From the NCBI GenBank assembly GCA_049511115.1, contig JBEKYH010000311.1, positions 1 to 6,312 of the forward strand: 6,312 nucleotides of DNA, read 5' to 3'. Below, one piece after another: positions 5,385 through 6,312 of the stretch. The notes below the pieces were generated by a model that made no database searches, had not been told where the DNA came from, and saw nothing but the letters and a program-made list of their open reading frames with translations. The stretch is from JBEKYH01 sp049511115 (GTDB lineage: Bacteria; Planctomycetota; Phycisphaerae; Tepidisphaerales; Tepidisphaeraceae). Made by a program: the position numbers and the translations under genes. Position 1 is the first letter of the stretch. Every line of letters starts with the position of its first letter.

Positions 5385-6236
5385 ATGTCTCAAATACCTA
5401 CTAATCCCGTCGCGCCCGAGGCGGCCGGTCCGGCGGCCAAAGGGGGCATTCCCGAAGGCTTGTGGTTGCGCTGCCCGGACTGCGGGAAGATGCTTTTCCG
5501 CAAGGTCGTCGAGGAGGCGCTGAATGTATGCCCGGAATGCCAGTACCATTTCCGCCTGTCGGCGCGGCAGCGGATCGAGCAGCTTGTCGATCCGGGGAGT
5601 TTTGAGGAGATGTTCGCGGACATAGAGCCGGCTGATCCGCTGAAATTCCAGGATAAGAAATCCTACAAGGACCGACTCAAGGGCGAGCGCGAAAAGAGCG
5701 GCGAGCCTGACGCGGTCGTCTGCGGCAAGGCGTTTATCAAAGGGCGGCCGATGATGATCGCCGTGATGGACCCGACCTTTATGATGGGGTCGATGGGCAG
5801 CGTGGTCGGGGAGAAAATCACCCTTACCATCGAAACCGCCGCCGATGAAAAGCTGCCGCTGTTGATCGTCGCCTGCTCGGGCGGGGCGCGCATGCAGGAG
5901 TCGGCGCTGTCGCTCATGCAGATGGCCAAGACCAGCGCGGCGCTGGCCAAGTTCGACGACGCTGGGGGGTTGTTCATCAGCTTGCTTGCGGACCCGACCA
6001 CCGGGGGCGTGACGGCCAGTTTCGCCATGCTGGGTGATTTTGTGATCGCCGAACCCAAAGCGCTGATCGGCTTCGCCGGTCCGCGCACGATCTGGAACAC
6101 CATCAAGGTGGAATTGCCTGAAGGTTTCCAGCGCGCGGAATTCCTCGAGGAGCACGGGTTTGTCGATTTCGTCGTGCACCGCAAAGACCTGCGCAACGAG
6201 ATCGCCCGCCTGCGCGATTTTTGCGTGAAAGACTAA
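5385..6236 (+). CDS. accD: Acetyl-CoA carboxylase carboxyltransferase subunit beta
   Basis: With AccA, this cytoplasmic subunit transfers carboxyl from biotin to acetyl-CoA to form malonyl-CoA, the first step of fatty-acid synthesis. It has 283 residues, within the family range of about 280-305. A four-cysteine zinc ribbon stands at C30, C33, C49 and C52 (C-x2-C-x15-C-x2-C). The crotonase-fold core follows with the expected motifs: MGSMGSVVGEKIT (134-146), SGGARMQE (165-172), DPTTGGVTASFAMLGD (203-218), GFAGPRTI (229-236) and LPEGFQRAEFLEEHG (244-258). The protein is intact up to TAA 6234-6236. ATG 5385 is preferred over the in-frame TTG at 5373. No good ribosome site is seen upstream. The first 24 residues are a low-complexity Pro/Ala linker. 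AccA is not in the window. The gene is separated from rpe by repeats and is probably its own unit. Confidence 0.97.
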   Translation: MSQIPTNPVAPEAAGPAAKGGIPEGLWLRCPDCGKMLFRKVVEEALNVCPECQYHFRLSARQRIEQLVDPGSFEEMFADIEPADPLKFQDKKSYKDRLKGEREKSGEPDAVVCGKAFIKGRPMMIAVMDPTFMMGSMGSVVGEKITLTIETAADEKLPLLIVACSGGARMQESALSLMQMAKTSAALAKFDDAGGLFISLLADPTTGGVTASFAMLGDFVIAEPKALIGFAGPRTIWNTIKVELPEGFQRAEFLEEHGFVDFVVHRKDLRNEIARLRDFCVKD

Positions 6237-6253
6237 GGTTGAATTTAATGTAG

Positions 6254-6279
6254 GGTCCGCATCGCGCGCATCGCGGACC
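6254..6279. repeat. Palindromic hairpin downstream of accD
   Basis: GGTCCGC (6254-6260) and GCGGACC (6273-6279) form a perfect 7-bp stem with a 12-nt loop (ATCGCGCGCATC), which is itself centred on the palindrome GCGCGC. It starts 17 bp after the accD stop. No T-run follows, so a rho-independent terminator is possible only in a weak form. The wording (TAGGGTCCGC...GCGGACC) resembles dispersed palindromic repeats that I recall from GC-rich environmental bacteria. The remaining bases up to 6312 show no gene. Confidence 0.6.
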
Positions 6280-6312
6280 GCAGGTGCGTAAACGTAAAAT
6301 GGCGGTCTGCGA

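Noticed and set aside
5367..6179. Minus-strand open frame of 270 codons opposite accD
   Set aside because: accD on the + strand matches its family throughout; the antisense frame has no motif and biased H/R/P composition.

Overview
The window is a GC-rich bacterial chromosome segment with all genes on the + strand. It suggests a planctomycete (Planctomycetota) or a close relative. The grounds are three intergenic repeat types of the kind I recall as abundant in such genomes, an undecaprenol-kinase-type DgkA, and a membrane protein with a pseudopilin-like tail of planctomycete style. No rRNA or marker gene fixes the taxonomy, so this is an inference.

Layout. 2-361 is the C-terminal end of phosphoglycerate kinase (pgk). 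362-557 is noncoding and holds three copies of a 9-bp-period repeat, the outer two forming a long inverted repeat. 558-944 is a DgkA-family lipid kinase. 976-1692 is an unassigned membrane protein. 1749-4561 is a tightly overlapping three-gene unit: a short GntR/YtrA-type repressor, an ABC ATPase, and a 502-residue polytopic membrane protein that is probably the ABC exporter permease. rpe (ribulose-phosphate 3-epimerase) follows after only 3 bp, at 4565-5248. 5249-5384 is noncoding and holds an 8-bp-period and a 7-bp-period tandem repeat. 5385-6236 is accD (carboxyltransferase beta subunit of acetyl-CoA carboxylase). 6237-6312 holds a palindromic hairpin.

How the genes work together. pgk, rpe and accD are housekeeping genes of central carbon and fatty-acid metabolism. 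DgkA probably recycles undecaprenol or diacylglycerol lipid carriers. The accessory part is the GntR-ABC-permease unit. A near-consensus promoter (TTGACA, 18 bp, TATACT) lies directly before the regulator. A perfect 9-bp inverted repeat covers the -10 box and reaches the first base of the start codon. This looks like an autoregulated, probably leaderless operon whose regulator shuts off its own exporter. rpe may be co-transcribed with it. The exported substrate cannot be read from the sequence.

I see no CRISPR array, tRNA, rRNA, insertion sequence or phage gene. The most noteworthy signals are the operator/promoter architecture and the three intergenic repeats with periods of 9, 8 and 7 bp.
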